A stretch of DNA of 64,000 nt from an uncultured bacterium. Its GTDB lineage: Bacteria; Vulcanimicrobiota; Xenobia; Xenobiales; Xenobiaceae. Shown here in pieces: positions 62,635 through 64,000 of this stretch. The translations under genes were made by a program, and so were the position numbers. The DNA lies in assembly GCA_934644775.1 (NCBI GenBank), contig CAKUDB010000003.1, positions 78,938-142,937 of the forward strand, written 5' to 3'. Under the pieces are notes generated by a model that did not search any database, had not been told where the DNA came from, and saw only the letters and a list, made by a program, of their open reading frames with translations. Position 1 is the stretch's first letter; the number at the start of each line of letters is the position of its first letter.

Positions 62635-63387
62635 CTAAAGGGCCTCTTTAAAAACTCTCTTAGCGCCTAAATAACGAGCAGCGTAATAGGGCTGGCTCAA
62701 GCGACTAATGGTGACGCCTTTGCTAGAAGAAGCATGGATAAATTTTCCATCGCCAATATAGATACCCACATGAGAAGGGCCGGGAAGATAAGTTTCAAAG
62801 AAGACTAGATCGCCGGGCATTTCCGCTCCAAAAGGCACCTTAACTCCCACACCGTACTGGACATCGGCTGTACGAGGCAAATCGACGCCTGACATTTGAT
62901 ACATTCTCATAGTAAAACCGGAGCAATCGAAAGAGCCGTTACCAGTTCCGCCAAACACGTAAGGCGTTCCTAAATATTTGTGAGCATTATCTATAAGACG
63001 CCCATTTACTCCCATACCACCGCGATAAGCTAACTGGCCGCGATGGCGATTACCGGCGCGATTCAACTCGGATACTTCCAACTTTACCAAGCTGGGAGAA
63101 GGCAAATCTTTTTCCAATTTGGCCAAAACTTCTCTCTCTTGAGCCTTGGTAATAGCTACATCATCGGGGCTGTTAGGTATGACGATAAAGACGCCGGGCT
63201 TAAAACCAGATTGTTTTAATTTGGGATTTACCTTAGTAATTTGCTCGGGGGTGACATTATATCTGGCGGCTACTCTGTCTATAGTATCGTTGTTTCTAAT
63301 AGAATAGACGACGTCGGCGTGAGCGCTTAGTCCCGCGCCCAGACAGCACAACAAGGAAAAAGCCGCAAAAAACTTAGCTATACGCAC
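62635..63387 (-). CDS. Secreted LysM-NlpC/P60 peptidoglycan hydrolase
   Basis: 250 residues. Signal peptide FAAFSLLCCLGAGLSAHA, then a LysM domain (VVYSIRNNDTIDRVAARYNVTPEQITKVNP) and a C-terminal NlpC/P60 domain with catalytic Cys in SFDCSGFTMRMY and His in GPSHVGIYIG, plus a third in FIHASSSKGV. It should cut peptidoglycan stem peptides. GGAG upstream of the ATG. Confidence 0.95.
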   Translation of the reverse strand: MRIAKFFAAFSLLCCLGAGLSAHADVVYSIRNNDTIDRVAARYNVTPEQITKVNPKLKQSGFKPGVFIVIPNSPDDVAITKAQEREVLAKLEKDLPSPSLVKLEVSELNRAGNRHRGQLAYRGGMGVNGRLIDNAHKYLGTPYVFGGTGNGSFDCSGFTMRMYQMSGVDLPRTADVQYGVGVKVPFGAEMPGDLVFFETYLPGPSHVGIYIGDGKFIHASSSKGVTISRLSQPYYAARYLGAKRVFKEAL

Positions 63388-63514
63388 AAATAATCTCCAA
63401 AACTAGACTCGCGATGGCAGCCATAAAGGGCAATCTTCCGAACTAAGTCTTGTAGCTAAACTTAGCTAAAAAAATAAGCCACAGATAAGCTCAGCTAAAA
63501 AACTTAATTCAGTG

Positions 63515-63572
63515 CGAACTGCAGCCGTTTCCACGGCCCGACGCCACCAGAACAGGGCGAGAGTTCGTTTTT
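63515..63572. ncRNA. Possible three-way junction RNA or terminator
   Basis: CGAACT (63515-63520) pairs with AGTTCG (63562-63567), enclosing a hairpin GCCGT/ACGGC (63524-63528 with 63533-63537; loop TTCC) and a hairpin CGCC/GGCG (63542-63545 with 63556-63559). On the plus strand TTTTT follows directly. It might be an intrinsic terminator, or a leader structure of the minus-strand NlpC gene. I could not match it to a known riboswitch. Confidence 0.35.
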
Positions 63573-63643
63573 AGCCAAGCTCCTTCCTTCCCTATCTTCT
63601 CAGAAAAAAGTAAAAAAATAGCCATTCTTTCTTCTTACGGTGC

Positions 63644-63672
63644 TTGACATATACAATAGCTAAGCATATACT
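63644..63672 (+). promoter_or_regulatory. Near-consensus sigma70 promoter for the tRNA cluster
   Basis: TTGACA (63644-63649), a 17-nt spacer, then TATACT (63667-63672). The tRNA-Gly gene begins ~29 nt after the predicted start. Confidence 0.85.
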
Positions 63673-63707
63673 CTCTATGCGCAAGGCGGGGGTCAAGCGT
63701 AGTTCTC

Positions 63708-63782
<75 letters not shown>

Positions 63783-63809
63783 AAAGGCCAAATGCTGCAT
63801 AGGATTTAT

Positions 63810-63885
63810 GCTGAGATAGCTCAGTAGGTAGAGCACGTCCTTGGTAAGGACGAGGTCGACAGTTCGAGCCTGTTTCTCAGCTCCA
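63810..63885 (+). tRNA. tRNA-Thr (anticodon GGT), copy 1
   Basis: Acceptor GCTGAGA/TCTCAGC, D arm GCTC/GAGC, anticodon stem CGTCC/GGACG around TTGGTAA, T arm GACAG/CTGTT. CCA is encoded. Confidence 0.97.
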
Positions 63886-63923
63886 TGCCAAAGCGAAGAT
63901 CCTGTACAGCATTTAGCACTTAC

Positions 63924-63999
63924 GCTGAGATAGCTCAGTAGGTAGAGCACGTCCTTGGTAAGGACGAGGTCGACAGTTCGAGCCTGTTTCTCAGCTCCA
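63924..63999 (+). tRNA. tRNA-Thr (anticodon GGT), copy 2
   Basis: Identical over its length to copy 1, 38 bp downstream, and ends one base before the window edge. Includes encoded CCA. The cluster probably continues beyond the window. Confidence 0.97.
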
Positions 64000-64000
64000 T

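Larger units (their letters stand above)
63388..63707. other. 320-bp intergenic region with one structured element and one promoter
   Basis: Between the divergent NlpC gene and the tRNA cluster. It holds a three-way-junction-like element at 63515-63567 and the tRNA promoter at 63644-63672. The rest is AT-rich and shows no gene. Confidence 0.6.

Noticed and set aside
63388..63600. Possible c-di-AMP (ydaO) riboswitch upstream of the NlpC/P60 gene
   Set aside because: NlpC genes are often under ydaO control, but I could not find the conserved ydaO blocks on the minus strand. Only the local three-way-like element stands out.

Overview
The window looks like a chromosomal segment from an uncultured bacterium with a diderm-type envelope and a fermentative, peptide-using, naturally competent lifestyle. 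Supporting genes are two lipobox lipoproteins, a family-9 (heptosyltransferase-like) glycosyltransferase, a pseudopilus operon, ComEC, acetate kinase, glutamate dehydrogenase, a POT-type peptide transporter and an M20 peptidase. Base composition is fairly even. Many starts are GTG or TTG behind GGAGG or G-rich ribosome binding sites. I cannot assign a phylum from the sequence alone. No insertion sequence, prophage, integrase or CRISPR array was recognised.

Layout. (1) 0-5.5 kb is an accessory block: a partial ORF, a CHAP-domain protein without a Sec signal, two tandem zinc-ribbon/helical paralogs and an unknown protein with a hydrophobic core. (2) 5.6-20.3 kb is mostly housekeeping: a TGS-linked uridine kinase-like protein, a DEAD-box helicase, a pilin-like exported protein, rpoD, dnaG, an RsuA/RluB-type pseudouridine synthase, YjbQ, a Fic protein with a winged-helix-like N-terminus, mutL and a polysaccharide deacetylase. 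(3) 20.4-28.2 kb holds a minus-strand pseudopilus operon (GspF-like, three pilin-like proteins, a degenerate receiver) that diverges from a large REC-wHTH-BTAD regulator. (4) 28.3-39.5 kb has a POT transporter, a 1011-residue HTH plus coiled-coil protein, then a plus-strand run of lipoprotein, a FlhA/SctV cytoplasmic domain without its membrane part, and an MFS-like protein, followed by ackA and a glycosyltransferase. (5) 39.6-47.2 kb is an envelope block (MacB/LolD-type ATPase, exported protein, lytic transglycosylase lipoprotein), then yraN, thyA and uppP. (6) 47.4-54 kb carries an ATP-grasp peptide-ligase-like protein, an LLM oxidoreductase, two SpoVG-like paralogs, gdhA and an M20 hydrolase. 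(7) 54.2-64 kb has a degenerate Sua5/LMW-phosphatase-like protein, a divergent XRE pair with operator-like repeats, a methyltransferase, a methyltransferase-PSD fusion, dut, comEC, an RTX-repeat/M91 metalloprotease, a LysM-NlpC/P60 hydrolase and a three-tRNA cluster with a near-consensus sigma70 promoter.

Most unusual points. The FlhA/SctV export-gate cytoplasmic domain stands alone as a soluble protein. The same window encodes several proteins that look destined for export yet lack Sec signals: the CHAP protein, the RTX-M91 protease and the unknown protein at 4466-5449. A link between these is an inference; nothing else of a type III apparatus is present here. Other items worth a second look are the pilin with a propeller-like body, the HTH/coiled-coil giant and two enzyme fusions.
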